Notes: generated by a model from the sequence alone, not told the origin. 64,000 bases of DNA from Pseudoalteromonas sp. GCY (GCF_016695175.1 NZ_CP068022.1:248001-312000), one strand, 5' to 3'; shown: positions 1 to 9,666, counted from the first letter of the stretch. Program-made: numbers and translations.

Positions 1-2705
1 TAAGAAACAACCCGCTTGTTGTTATCCAGCCAGGTAACGACAGTGCGATGACAATCGCAGGCTCAAACCCGCGAACAAACTCTATTACAGTTGATGGTAT
101 TCCGCTAAACGATGACTTCGGTCTCAACTCTGGTGGTTACCCAACACAGCGTAACCCATTCCCTCTAGACGCACTTGACCAAGTAACAGTTCAAGTAGCA
201 CCAACAAATGCTAAATCAAGTGGCTTTACTGGTGGTAACGTTGATGCGGTATTTAAGTCTGGTACTAACGAAATCACTGGTAGCGTTTTCTATGAGAAAA
301 TGACTGACAGCTGGGCAGGTACACCTAAAAACGAAGGTAAAGAAGTTCCACTAGAGTTTGAAGAAGAGAACTACGGCTTCTCAATCGGAGCGCCTCTTAT
401 TGAAAACAAACTATTCTTCTTCGGTGCATACGAGAAGTATGAATCTCCTCAATCAATTGAGTGGGGCCCAGCGGGATCTGGTATTGGTGCAAATGAAACT
501 AACATCACACAAAACGACTTAGCAGCAGTACGCAAAATTGCTTCTGAAGTATATGGTGTTGATAACATTGGTGGTGCAGACACACAACCACAACTAGAAG
601 ATGAAAAATATATCATCAAACTAGATTGGAATATCAATGACTATCACCGAGCAAACTTCGTATATATGTTCAATGAAGGTAACCGCACAAACAACATGAC
701 TCAAAGCTCAAACGAGCTACGCTTGAGTACTCATTGGTACAATAAATCAGAGAAGCTAAATAACTTCAGCTCAACACTATATTCGGACTGGACGGATGAT
801 TTCTCAACACAAATCAGTCTCACAAGCAAGTCCGTTGAAACTGGCCAGATTTCACTTGATAGCGCTTTAGGTCTAGGTGATATTAAAATATCTAATATTG
901 ATGTGGACGGAGATGGAACAAAAGGTGATATTAGCTTTGGTTCAGATGAAAGCCGTCATTCAAATTCACTAGAGAACGACCTAACAACATTCAAGTTTGA
1001 CGGTACTTACCTACTTGACGAACATACACTAGAGTTCGGTATTAAGTATGACATTCTAGACGTTGAAAACCTTTATCTAGATGGTTCTAAAGGTGTTGTC
1101 GAGTTTGACAGTCTTGAAGACTTTGCTGGACGCCAAGTAAAAGATTATTCATATTCGAATGGTGTAGGTAATGATCCAAGTAAAGTCGCAGCTGCGTTCA
1201 AACGTAAAGACCTAGCTTTATACGTGAATGACCGTTGGGACTTCAGCGATGAACTAGCGTTTAGCTTTGGTCTTCGTTACGAGCGTTTAGGCTCTGACGA
1301 CAAGCCCGCTTTCAACGAGGAATTATTTCAAAGTACAGGTTATGACAACACTTATAACCTAGACGGCGCTGACATTTGGTTGCCTCGTGCAGGTTTTACT
1401 TATTACATGAACGAAGACGTAACTATCCGTGGTAGCGTAGGTCGTTATGCTGGAGGTAATCCTAACGTTTGGATATCTAACTCATATTCAAATGACGGTA
1501 TAAGCCGACAAGACTTTGGTAAAAAGGATTTTGTAGCACCGAATAACATCCTAAACAATATTTTACCTGAAGCAATTGATGGTATAAACCAAGCTAATAA
1601 CGGTTCAGTTTCAAACTTTATCGATCCTAACTTCGACATTCCATCACAGTGGACATATATGCTAAATGCAGATGTAACACTTGATATCCCAGGTCTTGGT
1701 GACGGATTCGCTTGGACAACGACAGCAATCTTCACTGATAAAGAAAATACTGCAGAGTGGGTAAATGCTCGACTTCTTAATGGTGCAAATCGTCTAGATG
1801 CTGAAGTGAACTCTACAATTGATGGGGAGCTTCCGTTCTATAACACAAAAGAACTGGATATTATGCTCACTAATGCAGACGAAAATGGCCGCTCAATTAT
1901 CTTAAGTACAGGTCTTTCTAAAGAGTGGGACAATGGCATTAAGTTTGATATGTCTTACACTCATCAAGATATCACCGAAGGTAACCCTGGTGGTTCTTCT
2001 ACAGCACGTAGTAACTATCGTTATGGTCACTTTTTAGATCACCAAGAAACACAAATTGGTACTTCGACATATGAAACTGAACACCGCTTTGTACTAAATC
2101 TTGGCTACTCAACAGAGTTCATTGAAAACTATAAAACGAATTTCAATCTATTCTTTGAACGTCGTTCAGGTTCGCCGTATAGCCACATTGCGAGATGGAC
2201 AAGTTTGACAGATGAGAGATATTTCAATGAAGACCTTATTCAGCCTACAGGATATGGTGCAGCGCGAGGCGGGAATTACCTAGCTTATGTTCCAACAGCT
2301 AACGATCCTAATGTACTTCGTTATGAAGGTGTAACCGAAGCTGAAGTACTAGCTCACTACAAAGAACTTGGCTTATCGGGTTACGCTGGCGGCTTTGTTG
2401 ACCGCAGTGCAGGAAAATCACCTTGGACTACGACGATGGATCTGTATGTTTCTCAGGAGCTTCCGGGCTTTACGAAAGATCATAAAGGTGAGGTCTACTT
2501 TGTAGTTAATAATTTACTTAATCTGATTGACTCTTCAGCAGGCAAGGTACATGTTCAAGATTTTGGTACTAACCGTGTTATTGAAATGGATATTGACCAA
2601 GCTACAGGTAAGTACATTATAGGTGAAACTTCTCTTGATAAGAGTAAGTTTGAGGCAGAAGACTCAACCTACCGCATCAAGATCGGCGTACGCTACAACT
2701 TCTAA
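1..2705 (+). CDS. Oar-like TonB-dependent outer-membrane receptor (5' truncated by window edge)
   Basis: This is the 3' portion of a TonB-dependent receptor; the frame is open from base 3, so the start, signal peptide and any N-terminal carboxypeptidase-regulatory-like domain lie outside the window. The visible part begins in the plug domain (TVDGIPLNDDFGL, then the conserved NVDAVFKSGTNEITGSVFYE segment typical of Oar-like receptors). It continues through a long barrel and ends in an aromatic residue (IGVRYNF), the usual beta-barrel end signal. The barrel sits in the outer membrane and takes up a ligand using TonB energy; the substrate cannot be read from sequence. The ATG at 48 is internal, not a start. 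A strong terminator follows. Confidence 0.9.
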   Translation, partial: RNNPLVVIQPGNDSAMTIAGSNPRTNSITVDGIPLNDDFGLNSGGYPTQRNPFPLDALDQVTVQVAPTNAKSSGFTGGNVDAVFKSGTNEITGSVFYEKMTDSWAGTPKNEGKEVPLEFEEENYGFSIGAPLIENKLFFFGAYEKYESPQSIEWGPAGSGIGANETNITQNDLAAVRKIASEVYGVDNIGGADTQPQLEDEKYIIKLDWNINDYHRANFVYMFNEGNRTNNMTQSSNELRLSTHWYNKSEKLNNFSSTLYSDWTDDFSTQISLTSKSVETGQISLDSALGLGDIKISNIDVDGDGTKGDISFGSDESRHSNSLENDLTTFKFDGTYLLDEHTLEFGIKYDILDVENLYLDGSKGVVEFDSLEDFAGRQVKDYSYSNGVGNDPSKVAAAFKRKDLALYVNDRWDFSDELAFSFGLRYERLGSDDKPAFNEELFQSTGYDNTYNLDGADIWLPRAGFTYYMNEDVTIRGSVGRYAGGNPNVWISNSYSNDGISRQDFGKKDFVAPNNILNNILPEAIDGINQANNGSVSNFIDPNFDIPSQWTYMLNADVTLDIPGLGDGFAWTTTAIFTDKENTAEWVNARLLNGANRLDAEVNSTIDGELPFYNTKELDIMLTNADENGRSIILSTGLSKEWDNGIKFDMSYTHQDITEGNPGGSSTARSNYRYGHFLDHQETQIGTSTYETEHRFVLNLGYSTEFIENYKTNFNLFFERRSGSPYSHIARWTSLTDERYFNEDLIQPTGYGAARGGNYLAYVPTANDPNVLRYEGVTEAEVLAHYKELGLSGYAGGFVDRSAGKSPWTTTMDLYVSQELPGFTKDHKGEVYFVVNNLLNLIDSSAGKVHVQDFGTNRVIEMDIDQATGKYIIGETSLDKSKFEAEDSTYRIKIGVRYNF

Positions 2706-2733
2706 TATCTAACACGTAATTAGATAATCTCCC

Positions 2734-2762
2734 AAAGGCCAGCGAAAGTTGGCCTTTTTTAT
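2734..2762 (+). terminator. Rho-independent terminator of the TonB receptor gene
   Basis: A stem AAGGCCAGC with GTTGGCCTT (one G-T pair, GAAA loop) is followed by a run of T. It lies about 30 bases after the receptor stop codon. Confidence 0.85.
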
Positions 2763-2927
2763 ATTTAATCCAGCTTAAGGTTATTTTCCACCTAATTAAC
2801 CACAACTAGGCCTTTATAAATTTCTCATATTAAATAAAATAGGAGCAGGACAAATCATTTGCTTCTGAGCAATGAACCATACTAAATGTAAAAATTAAGG
2901 GATTATTAATATGCTAATGGGTAAATT

Positions 2928-3101
2928 ATGTTAAAACGTGAAGCTTTTATCGGCTTTCTAGTCACGATGTTAGGCATAGGTGTTGATTATTTAATCGTTT
3001 CTCTATCTGATCATTCACTCAAAAGTAGTGCATTTGAAATATCCATGCTGTACATGATATATGTGACTATCATATCAAGTAGAGAAAACAGTAAGAGATA
3101 G
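2928..3101 (+). CDS. Possible small membrane protein (57 aa)
   Basis: An ATG-started frame of 57 codons begins MLKREAFIGFLVTMLGIG and has one hydrophobic stretch (about residues 8-26) plus a weaker one around residues 40-50. It ends in charged residues. No clear Shine-Dalgarno sequence precedes the ATG and I do not recognise a family. It is the only plausible coding frame in the 440-base gap between the receptor terminator and the MarR gene. It could equally be a chance frame. Confidence 0.3.
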   Translation: MLKREAFIGFLVTMLGIGVDYLIVSLSDHSLKSSAFEISMLYMIYVTIISSRENSKR

Positions 3102-3148
3102 TATCTCTCAGGCGACATTTGGTGGTACTTTGCTATATAAAGCTTGTT

Positions 3149-3619
3149 CTAAAGCGGTTGACCAAGCTCATTTTTATCTACTGCAGACTGTAATAATTTC
3201 AGAAGTTGTACGAACTTTTCTTTTTGCTCTTCGCTAAAACAACTAAGTAGCTCAGCTTCCCATGCCAGAGCAAGTGGCGTTAACGTTTGATAAAGCACTC
3301 TTCCTTGCTCTGTCACCGCAATAGTTTTTGCACGTTTATCAATTGGACTCACTAACATCTCAATCAACTCTCTGTCTTGTAACTGCTTAATTGCTCTTGA
3401 AACGGTTGATTTATCCATGCTTGCCAGTTCGCAAATGTGCTTAGCGGTGATCCCCTCCTTCTGTATTGCGTGAGATAATACTCGCCATTGTGGCTGCGTT
3501 AATTCTCCCTTTTGTTCGTAGACGTGCGCAAAGTCATTGCTCACTTTTGTTGACAGTGAAACGAGCTGATACGGCAAAAAGTCGTTTATATTCAGCAGTT
3601 TTTTATCAGTTTTAGACAT
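3149..3619 (-). CDS. MarR-family transcriptional regulator, likely repressor of hmgA-maiA
   Basis: A 156-residue winged-helix protein with the MarR layout: an N-terminal dimerisation helix, a helix-turn-helix around residues 57-80 (ITAKHICELASMDKSTVSRA), and a wing with the conserved D-K-R-A-K-T block. It is transcribed divergently from hmgA across a 112-base gap that holds a perfect palindrome inside the hmgA promoter. MarR proteins usually bind such palindromes and release on a phenolic or aromatic ligand. A role as the homogentisate-pathway repressor is inferred from position; the ligand is not shown by sequence. Confidence 0.85.
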   Translation of the reverse strand: MSKTDKKLLNINDFLPYQLVSLSTKVSNDFAHVYEQKGELTQPQWRVLSHAIQKEGITAKHICELASMDKSTVSRAIKQLQDRELIEMLVSPIDKRAKTIAVTEQGRVLYQTLTPLALAWEAELLSCFSEEQKEKFVQLLKLLQSAVDKNELGQPL

Positions 3620-3674
3620 TATTTCACACTCCCAACTGTCACTATTACTTTACAGAGCGACTAGATGACAAACA

Positions 3675-3703
3675 TTGAAAATACTCTCACATGAGAGTAT
3701 CTT
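3675..3703 (+). promoter_or_regulatory. hmgA promoter with MarR-type operator in the spacer
   Basis: TTGAAA (3675-3680) and TATCTT (3698-3703) are spaced by 17 bases. The dyad ATACTCTCA-CA-TGAGAGTAT (3681-3700, nine-base perfect arms) covers the whole spacer and part of the -10. Binding there would block RNA polymerase. It lies between the divergent MarR gene and hmgA, so it could also autoregulate the MarR gene. An AAAGGA ribosome site follows at 3716-3721. Confidence 0.7.
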
Positions 3704-3731
3704 ACTATAAAACACAAAGGAGTCGAGACAC

Positions 3732-5027
3732 ATGAGCCAAGAACTTCAATATTTAACTGGATTTGGTAATCAATTTGAAAGTGAAGCACTGCCGGGCGCT
3801 TTACCTATTGGTCAATTTTCACCGCAAAAAGTAAAATACGACCTTTATGCAGAGCAATATAACACCACCGCTTTTACAGCGCCTCGTGCTGATAATCGTC
3901 GAAATTGGTTCTACCGTATTCGTCCCTCTGTTTTACAAGGTGAATATGAAGCGATGGATAATGGCCTATTGCGCACGGCACCAATAACTGAAGCCGTTAC
4001 GCCCCCTTCCATGTTGCGCTGGAACCCTATCGATATACCACAAGAAAAAACAGATTTTATCGATGGCTTAGTGACGATGGCTGCTAACGGCAGTGCCAAT
4101 GGCCAAAGCGGGATTGGTATTCATGTTTACGTTGCTAACGCATCAATGGAAGGTCGTTATTTCTATAATGCGGATGGCGAGTTGTTATTCGTCCCGCAGC
4201 AAGGTGAACTCATTTTACACACTGAGTGTGGAAAACTCGCAATTAAACCAGGTGAGATTGCCGTTATCCCTCGTGGTATCAAATTCAGTGTCGAGCTTTT
4301 AAGCGATACGGTGCGTGGTTATATTTGTGAAAACTACGGACACCCTTATATTTTGCCTGAGCGAGGCCCTGTTGGTGCGAATGGCTATACCAACGAACGT
4401 GACTTTCAATACCCCGTTGCCGCCTTTGAAGACAAAGAAGGCGATTTTGAACTCGTTGCAAAGTTTAATGGTAATCTGTTCCGCTCTAAGATTGGGCACT
4501 CTCCGCTTGATGTGGTTGCATGGACAGGTAATAGCGCCCCATACAAATATGATTTAGCACGATTTAACGTAATGAACACCGTAAGCTTTGATCATCCAGA
4601 TCCGTCAATCTTTACTGTACTGACTTCTCCATCAGGCACACCAGGTGTTGCAAACGTAGACTTTGTGATCTTCCCACCGCGCTGGATGGTGGCAGAAAAT
4701 ACATTCCGTCCGCCTTATTATCACCGTAATATCATGAGTGAGTTTATGGGCTTAATTGAAGGGGTATACGACGCCAAAGAACATGGTTTTGTGCCTGGTG
4801 GCATGAGCCTACACAACTGTATGTCTCCACATGGACCAGAAGCGGATGTATTTGAAAAGGCGAGTAATGCAGAGCTTGCACCGCAGCGCTATGAAAACAC
4901 ACTCGCGTTTATGTTTGAGTCACGTTACATTATCTCTCCAACTAAGTATGCTTTAGAAGGCAAAGCGCGTCAGCCTAACTATGCTGATTGCTGGAAAGGC
5001 ATTAAAAAGTACTTTAAAGGAGCATAA
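3732..5027 (+). CDS. hmgA: Homogentisate 1,2-dioxygenase
   Basis: The cytosolic Fe(II) ring-cleaving dioxygenase of tyrosine/phenylalanine breakdown, converting homogentisate to 4-maleylacetoacetate. The 431 residues are full length for the family. The opening [19 protein letters not shown] and the C-terminal cupin region with [16 protein letters not shown] and [17 protein letters not shown] carry the iron-ligand His and Glu residues. The start has a good AAAGGA site. maiA follows after five bases, so the two are co-transcribed. A palindromic operator overlaps the promoter. Loss of this enzyme generally causes pyomelanin production in related bacteria. Confidence 0.97.
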   Translation: MSQELQYLTGFGNQFESEALPGALPIGQFSPQKVKYDLYAEQYNTTAFTAPRADNRRNWFYRIRPSVLQGEYEAMDNGLLRTAPITEAVTPPSMLRWNPIDIPQEKTDFIDGLVTMAANGSANGQSGIGIHVYVANASMEGRYFYNADGELLFVPQQGELILHTECGKLAIKPGEIAVIPRGIKFSVELLSDTVRGYICENYGHPYILPERGPVGANGYTNERDFQYPVAAFEDKEGDFELVAKFNGNLFRSKIGHSPLDVVAWTGNSAPYKYDLARFNVMNTVSFDHPDPSIFTVLTSPSGTPGVANVDFVIFPPRWMVAENTFRPPYYHRNIMSEFMGLIEGVYDAKEHGFVPGGMSLHNCMSPHGPEADVFEKASNAELAPQRYENTLAFMFESRYIISPTKYALEGKARQPNYADCWKGIKKYFKGA

Positions 5028-5032
5028 AGATT

Positions 5033-5662
5033 ATGTTGAAACTCTATACTTATTTTCGCTCATCTGCAGCCTATCGTGTGCGTATTGCGTTAAATCTTAA
5101 AGGATTAGACCACGAATTAGTCCCTGTAAACTTGCTTAAATCGGAGCAAAGCGGCGAGGCATATTTAAGTAAAAATGGTCAAGGATTGCTACCGGCTCTT
5201 GAAACTGAGCATGGCGTTCTTGCACAATCTTTAGCGATATTGGAGTGGCTAGAAGAAACCCAAACCGGCCAAGCATTGCTACCACAAGATCCTTGGCAAA
5301 AAGCGCAGGTAAGAAACTTTTGCTACGCCATAGCCTGTGATATCCACCCTATCGATAACCTGCGTGTGCTTAAATATCTATCAAGTGAGCTAGGCGCATC
5401 TGATGAACAAAAAAATGAGTGGTATCGCCACTGGGTTATCGAAGGCTTTAAAAAGCTAGAGCCTATGATAGGCGAAGGTCAATTTTGCTTTGGCACGGAG
5501 CCCACACTCGCGGATGTTTGTTTAGTACCACAAGTGTTTAATGCACTGCGTTTTAAAGTAGATATGACTGCATTTCCTAAGATCAGTCGAGTGTACGAAT
5601 ATTGTAATACGCTTAATGCGTTTTCTGATGCGGCGCCTGAAAATCAATTAGACGCACAATAA
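5033..5662 (+). CDS. maiA: Maleylacetoacetate isomerase (zeta-class glutathione transferase)
   Basis: Catalyses the glutathione-dependent cis-trans isomerisation of maleylacetoacetate to fumarylacetoacetate, the step after HmgA. The 209 residues show a thioredoxin-like N-terminal domain with the zeta-GST signature YFRSSAAYRVRIALNLKG and the QSLAILEWLEE glutathione-binding segment, followed by the helical GST C-terminal domain (TLADVCLVPQ). It lies five bases after hmgA in one operon and ends at a strong hairpin. No fumarylacetoacetase gene is in the window, so the final step must be encoded elsewhere. Confidence 0.95.
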   Translation: MLKLYTYFRSSAAYRVRIALNLKGLDHELVPVNLLKSEQSGEAYLSKNGQGLLPALETEHGVLAQSLAILEWLEETQTGQALLPQDPWQKAQVRNFCYAIACDIHPIDNLRVLKYLSSELGASDEQKNEWYRHWVIEGFKKLEPMIGEGQFCFGTEPTLADVCLVPQVFNALRFKVDMTAFPKISRVYEYCNTLNAFSDAAPENQLDAQ

Positions 5663-5687
5663 GGCTAGTAAACGATAAGCCAATTAA

Positions 5688-5717
5688 AAAGAGTGATATG
5701 CTAAGCGTATCACTCTT
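5688..5717. terminator. Bidirectional terminator between maiA and the TIGR02647 gene
   Basis: AAAGAGTGATA pairs with TATCACTCTTT across a short loop (TGCTAAGCG). T-rich ends in both directions suit the convergent genes maiA (+) and the 78-residue protein (-). Confidence 0.8.
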
Positions 5718-5736
5718 TCAATCAAACGAACGTTTT

Positions 5737-5973
5737 CTATTTCAGTGCGCTATAGACATGATCAAAATGGCCTATAAGGTCGTGACCAAGATCAGTCAAA
5801 TAACCCCCATCGGGGCTGTCAATGACCCCTTTTTCAAATAGCCGCATCGCAGCACCTTGTATACCTTCAGGCGCACTGCTATGAATTTTTATCCCCTGAT
5901 GCAAACTATGTCTTGGAAATCTAGCTAGTAAGGTCAACTCATCCAACAATTTTTGGTCTAATGCCATTGTCAT
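5737..5973 (-). CDS. TIGR02647 family protein, putative DNA-binding
   Basis: A 78-residue protein that matches a family I recall as TIGR02647: an N-terminal helix-rich region (LLDELTLLARF), a central GIKIHSSAPEGIQGAAMRL segment, and the characteristic end KGVIDSPDGGYLTDLGHDL. The family is annotated as probable DNA-binding with a winged-helix-like fold, but no target or process is established to my knowledge. AAGGA precedes the first ATG; a second ATG two codons later (5967) is an alternative. It is convergent with maiA and divergent from the DUF1496 gene. Confidence 0.75.
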   Translation of the reverse strand: MTMALDQKLLDELTLLARFPRHSLHQGIKIHSSAPEGIQGAAMRLFEKGVIDSPDGGYLTDLGHDLIGHFDHVYSALK

Positions 5974-6027
5974 TTTTCCTTATTCTTCTATAGTCATTTA
6001 ACACTCTAGTTCAAAAAACCAAATTTG

Positions 6028-6309
6028 ATGAAGTTTTTAATTTGTTTAATCGCTGTTAATTTGATCTCACTGCCTGTTTTGGCTACAACGCCCGCTGATT
6101 TGAGGTTATATGGAGAAATACCAAAGCAAGTCTGTTGGTATGAAGGAAAGTCATATAGCGAGGGCGCACTATTGCTACAGTTTGACATGCTGTTTGTCTG
6201 TGCAACGAAAAAGTACAACGAAGACAATGGCAAACTTGTGTGGGTAAAGGCTGACGCGTCTGGTGCACCAATTAGACCTGAAATTTCGGATAAAATTAGG
6301 GTAAACTAG
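6028..6309 (+). CDS. DUF1496 (YnjH-like) exported protein
   Basis: A 93-residue protein with a clear signal peptide (MKFLICLIAVNLISLPVLATT) and the DUF1496 core KQVCWYEGKSYSEGALLLQFDMLFVC, whose two cysteines probably form a disulfide in the periplasm. Function is unknown. I take ATG 6028 as the start; the TTG at 6025 is less likely. A VF530 gene follows 32 bases later on the same strand. Confidence 0.75.
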   Translation: MKFLICLIAVNLISLPVLATTPADLRLYGEIPKQVCWYEGKSYSEGALLLQFDMLFVCATKKYNEDNGKLVWVKADASGAPIRPEISDKIRVN

Positions 6310-6341
6310 GCGTAATATCTAAAGTTATATAGAAGTAGAAG

Positions 6342-6584
6342 ATGACAACCCAAGCAAATAACCCCCTTCACGGTATCAAGTTAGAAGAAATTATTGTAAA
6401 ACTTGAACAGCAGCTAGGCTGGAAAGAAATGGCAGCCGCCGTAGATATCAACTGCTTCAAAGATAATCCAAGCGTTAAATCTAGTCTCAAGTTTTTGCGT
6501 CGCACACCTTGGGCAAGAACCAAAGTGGAGCAACTGTATCTAGATACCTTCCACGGCTTTCAGTGGCCAGATATAAAAAAATAA
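6342..6584 (+). CDS. VF530 family protein (DUF2132)
   Basis: An 80-residue protein with the full VF530 pattern: NPLHGIKLEEIIVKLEQQLGW, then INCFKDNPSVKSSLKFLRRTPWAR and a C-terminal VEQLY. Proteins of this fold are described as small helical, probably DNA-binding proteins; their role is not known. It may be co-transcribed with the DUF1496 gene upstream and ends 16 bases before the convergent solute-binding protein gene. Confidence 0.85.
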   Translation: MTTQANNPLHGIKLEEIIVKLEQQLGWKEMAAAVDINCFKDNPSVKSSLKFLRRTPWARTKVEQLYLDTFHGFQWPDIKK

Positions 6585-6600
6585 CCCGTTTTCTCTAAGT

Positions 6601-7311
6601 TTATTTGGCTACATAAAGCGCGTTGTAGGTGTCCTTAAGCTTTTCAAGAATATGCTTGGGAACATTTTTATTACAGGCTAGATAAAGTGACGTATTAAAC
6701 TGCTCTAATGTAAACACCGGCTCGAGTAACTGAGCCGTTTGCTCTTTTGCACTTCGAAACCTAAACTGGGCATCGCTGAGTATCACCAAATCAACAAAGT
6801 CTTTTCGTGTTTTGAGAAGTTCAAAAACCTTATCAAAAGAATTAATCAGAATAAGCTGCTTCCCCTCTTGAAAACCATGCTCCATTAAAAATTGGTGGCT
6901 AAAATTATCCCGGATCACCGCAGTTCGATAGGCTTGCGCATCTTCTAATTTATTCAGCTTGATTTTGCTTTCACGTAGCGCATAAAAAGATGTGGTAAAA
7001 GTATCAATGGGAAATACCCAAGTAAACTCATTTTCGCGGATGGTATTTCTGGCTGTTGAAAATACACAGGTGTCGTCTTTTCTTAATGCGGCATTGTAAG
7101 CTGCTGGCCATGAAAGTACGTTAATAGTGTAATCAACGCCAGAGTCATCAAGTACGGCCCTGACTTTATCCGCTGAGCGTCCAATTAACTCCCCTTTTTC
7201 ATTTAGGTATTGGAAGTCAGGAAAATTCTCAGTGACAATATTTAGCGTATAGGCAAGCGCACTGAAACTCATCAGTAAAATACAAAGGCCAACTGAGTAT
7301 GCACACTTCAT
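6601..7311 (-). CDS. Periplasmic amino-acid-type solute-binding protein (SBP family 3)
   Basis: A 236-residue protein starting with a signal peptide (cleavage near SALA-YTL) followed by the family-3 ligand-binding fold: LNIVTENFPDFQYLNEKGELIGRS near the N terminus and INVLSWPAAYNAALR next. It stands alone with no permease or ATPase gene beside it. Single proteins of this type in this group of bacteria often act as orphan receptors or have a distant transporter. The substrate cannot be told from sequence. Confidence 0.8.
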   Translation of the reverse strand: MKCAYSVGLCILLMSFSALAYTLNIVTENFPDFQYLNEKGELIGRSADKVRAVLDDSGVDYTINVLSWPAAYNAALRKDDTCVFSTARNTIRENEFTWVFPIDTFTTSFYALRESKIKLNKLEDAQAYRTAVIRDNFSHQFLMEHGFQEGKQLILINSFDKVFELLKTRKDFVDLVILSDAQFRFRSAKEQTAQLLEPVFTLEQFNTSLYLACNKNVPKHILEKLKDTYNALYVAK

Positions 7312-7477
7312 GAAACTCTCCCCATAGCTACTTGAATAATATAGTCTTAACTTAAAGGTTGAGCAATTTTTAAAGAGATAGAATGGATTTTTGTTAAGGC
7401 AAGTTATGAGTAACTTACTAAAGCGAATGAGTGATAGACAAGAATGGCCTCGCCTATCACAGCGCTATTTAGTTACT

Positions 7478-8590
7478 TTAGCTATTGTTGATAGCATCAA
7501 TTAAAAACGCACTCAGCTTAGCGCCTTCTTTAAGCGTGGTTTCTGAGCTCGTTAGTCCAACAAGCGAGCTGTCGGTAAATGGGGCAATTTCCATCATGTC
7601 TGCGCCTGTGATTTTAAACTCACCACGCAGCGCTTGTAGAATTAGCATCGCTTCGTCTGGAGTCATACCGCCTGCCTCTGGAGTACCCGTTGCAGAAGCA
7701 AACTCTTCATCAAGTGCGTCAATGTCAAAGCTAACGTAAAGTTCTTCAACACCATCAGCCTTTAGCTGTGCAATAACTTCATCTACAATCGCTTGTGCAC
7801 CACGCTCTCTGATCTCATGAGCCCAATGCTGCTTAACGCCGAATGTAGACTCCCAATGAGACTTAGGTTTACCACTAGAGCGGATCCCAAATTGTACTAA
7901 GTGATGGGGTGCAGGTAAAAACTCTAGGATATGCGTACACCAAGAGCCAAAGCATAAATCAATACCTAAGCGCTCAACAAGTAAATCCGTGTGAGCATCA
8001 AAATGGATAATCGCTGTTTTTACACCACGAGCACGCTTTGCTTTAAGATACGCTTTTGTTAACGGGTAGCTGATCGAGTGGTCACCACCAATGCCAAACA
8101 CACCTTTATCAGGGTAATTTTCGTAAAAGCCATCACACACATCTTCTGTAATAGATAATGGTGAGACGTAATACTCACTCTCAGGGTCAGCATAAAGTGC
8201 CTTTTGACAATTACTGATCGTGCTCTCGTTTAAATATTTGTCATGTAGTAAATGTGGAATAACACGCACATCGCCAAGATCAAACGCGCTCGTTTGCGGC
8301 TGTTGCTCAATTAATGTCGAGCGCAAAAATAATGGACCCCAGTTAGCGCCGCGTAAAATACCACCGCCACAATCTGAACTGATCCCAAGAATTGCCGCTT
8401 TATGTTCACTTTCGCCCAGCTGTTCTAGCGATGTTTTCCAAAGAGTATCGACACCTTCTGTTTGTCCATATAGCTTTTGTCTTAGCGCGTCTTTTCTTTC
8501 TTTCGCTGTGTTTACTGTAAACACACCATCTCCCGGTGGGCATAAACAGTGCTCAAGTTTTTTATGGAATTGTTTTTTGCTCTCAGACAT
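7478..8590 (-). CDS. Arginase/agmatinase/formimidoylglutamase-family ureohydrolase
   Basis: A 370-residue binuclear-manganese hydrolase of the ureohydrolase superfamily. The metal-binding signatures are all present: GIGGDHS (first His), HFDAHTDLL (Asp-x-His-x-Asp) and SFDIDALDEEF (Asp-x-Asp). About 50 extra N-terminal residues make it longer than a classic agmatinase. The enzyme class cleaves guanidino or formimino groups to give urea or formamide; which substrate is used cannot be decided here. No hut, arginine-catabolic or polyamine gene lies nearby. It is a single-gene unit. Confidence 0.85.
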   Translation of the reverse strand: MSESKKQFHKKLEHCLCPPGDGVFTVNTAKERKDALRQKLYGQTEGVDTLWKTSLEQLGESEHKAAILGISSDCGGGILRGANWGPLFLRSTLIEQQPQTSAFDLGDVRVIPHLLHDKYLNESTISNCQKALYADPESEYYVSPLSITEDVCDGFYENYPDKGVFGIGGDHSISYPLTKAYLKAKRARGVKTAIIHFDAHTDLLVERLGIDLCFGSWCTHILEFLPAPHHLVQFGIRSSGKPKSHWESTFGVKQHWAHEIRERGAQAIVDEVIAQLKADGVEELYVSFDIDALDEEFASATGTPEAGGMTPDEAMLILQALRGEFKITGADMMEIAPFTDSSLVGLTSSETTLKEGAKLSAFLIDAINNS

Positions 8591-8886
8591 CGCTATCCCC
8601 TCTTATATGCATAATCATGCGACCCAGAAAAATCTTCCCTATTGCGCTTTATATATTGCGAAACACTCAAAATACGATTGGTTTAAAATGAGTAAAAACG
8701 ACAGATTAAAAATAAGAAACCTTATAAATCAATAGGTTTCATTGATATCTAACTTCGTTTTCGGAAGACATTGACCGTCTGTTAGGCCGTTGTTGCAGCA
8801 CATATAACAGGTTCAAATAGGAAGTCAACCGCAGTACCAACAATGCGCGTTGATGCTGCGGTTGTTTATTCATAGAGGGTGTTTAG

Positions 8887-9666
8887 TTATTCGTAGTGGC
8901 GTGGCACTTTTGTTTTAATTACAGCGATATAGCCATGCCAACTTGCGTACGCAAGTAGCGGCATAATAACGATAAAGCCAGCCGTTCCAGTTGCAAACCC
9001 AAGCATCACCAAAAACACTAAGATCCCACACCATACCACCATGGCGCTGACATTTTCTTTTACTGCATGCATTGAGCTTATTACCGCAGTCATAATATCC
9101 ACTCGACGCTCCATCATTATTTGCGGCGTAAACGCTGAGATTGCAAATACACATACCAATAAAATGCCTCCCACTATTGAGCCGAGCGCTAAAAATGCCG
9201 AAAGCTGTTCAAACGTTGGATTCGGAACATTTGGATATAGCGCGTGAATAAGTGCAGCCAAGCGCATCCAAACAATCATAATTACCATCAGTAACACCGC
9301 AAATCCCCATTCACCAGCGGGATTACGGAACATTGATTTAAGACTATGCGTTAACGTTGGTTTATGGCCCTTCTCCAACTCCCACGCGACATCATACAAA
9401 CCAGCCGCGAAAGCAGGTCCAATCAGCGCAAAGGCGACAGCGGCAGGTAGAATTACTAAGTGAGTACCTGATTGGTATACTAACCACATGATAAAAGCAG
9501 GTATAAGGGTAAAAATAAGTCCATACACTAGGCTAAGTAATGGCGCATTTGCAATATCTTTAAATGCTAATGCGAGCCAGTGAAACGGTGCCATGGCTGG
9601 AACTTTGTTGCACTCAAAGCAACGCGCAAATTCGTTATCTTTATTTATAGAATGTGTAGCAGGCAT
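8887..9666 (-). CDS. DUF2189 multi-pass inner-membrane protein
   Basis: A protein of about 259 residues with roughly six hydrophobic segments and the DUF2189 layout, in which a short soluble N-terminal part (MAPFHWLALAFKDIANAP) precedes the membrane helices. The function of the family is unknown; some members neighbour cytochrome oxidase genes, which is not the case here. I prefer the ATG at 9666 because GAGGA lies six bases before it; the upstream ATG at 9672 abuts that ribosome site. Confidence 0.8.
   Translation of the reverse strand: MPATHSINKDNEFARCFECNKVPAMAPFHWLALAFKDIANAPLLSLVYGLIFTLIPAFIMWLVYQSGTHLVILPAAVAFALIGPAFAAGLYDVAWELEKGHKPTLTHSLKSMFRNPAGEWGFAVLLMVIMIVWMRLAALIHALYPNVPNPTFEQLSAFLALGSIVGGILLVCVFAISAFTPQIMMERRVDIMTAVISSMHAVKENVSAMVVWCGILVFLVMLGFATGTAGFIVIMPLLAYASWHGYIAVIKTKVPRHYE

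Noticed and set aside
48..50. ATG at 48 as the start of the first receptor gene
   Set aside because: The frame is open to the window edge and the sequence before it continues the plug domain without a signal peptide, so the true start is outside.
8826..8864. Nested inverted repeat (CAACCGCAG...CTGCGGTTG) after the DUF2189 gene
   Set aside because: The stem is good but no T-tract follows in the direction of the DUF2189 gene, so I do not call it an intrinsic terminator.
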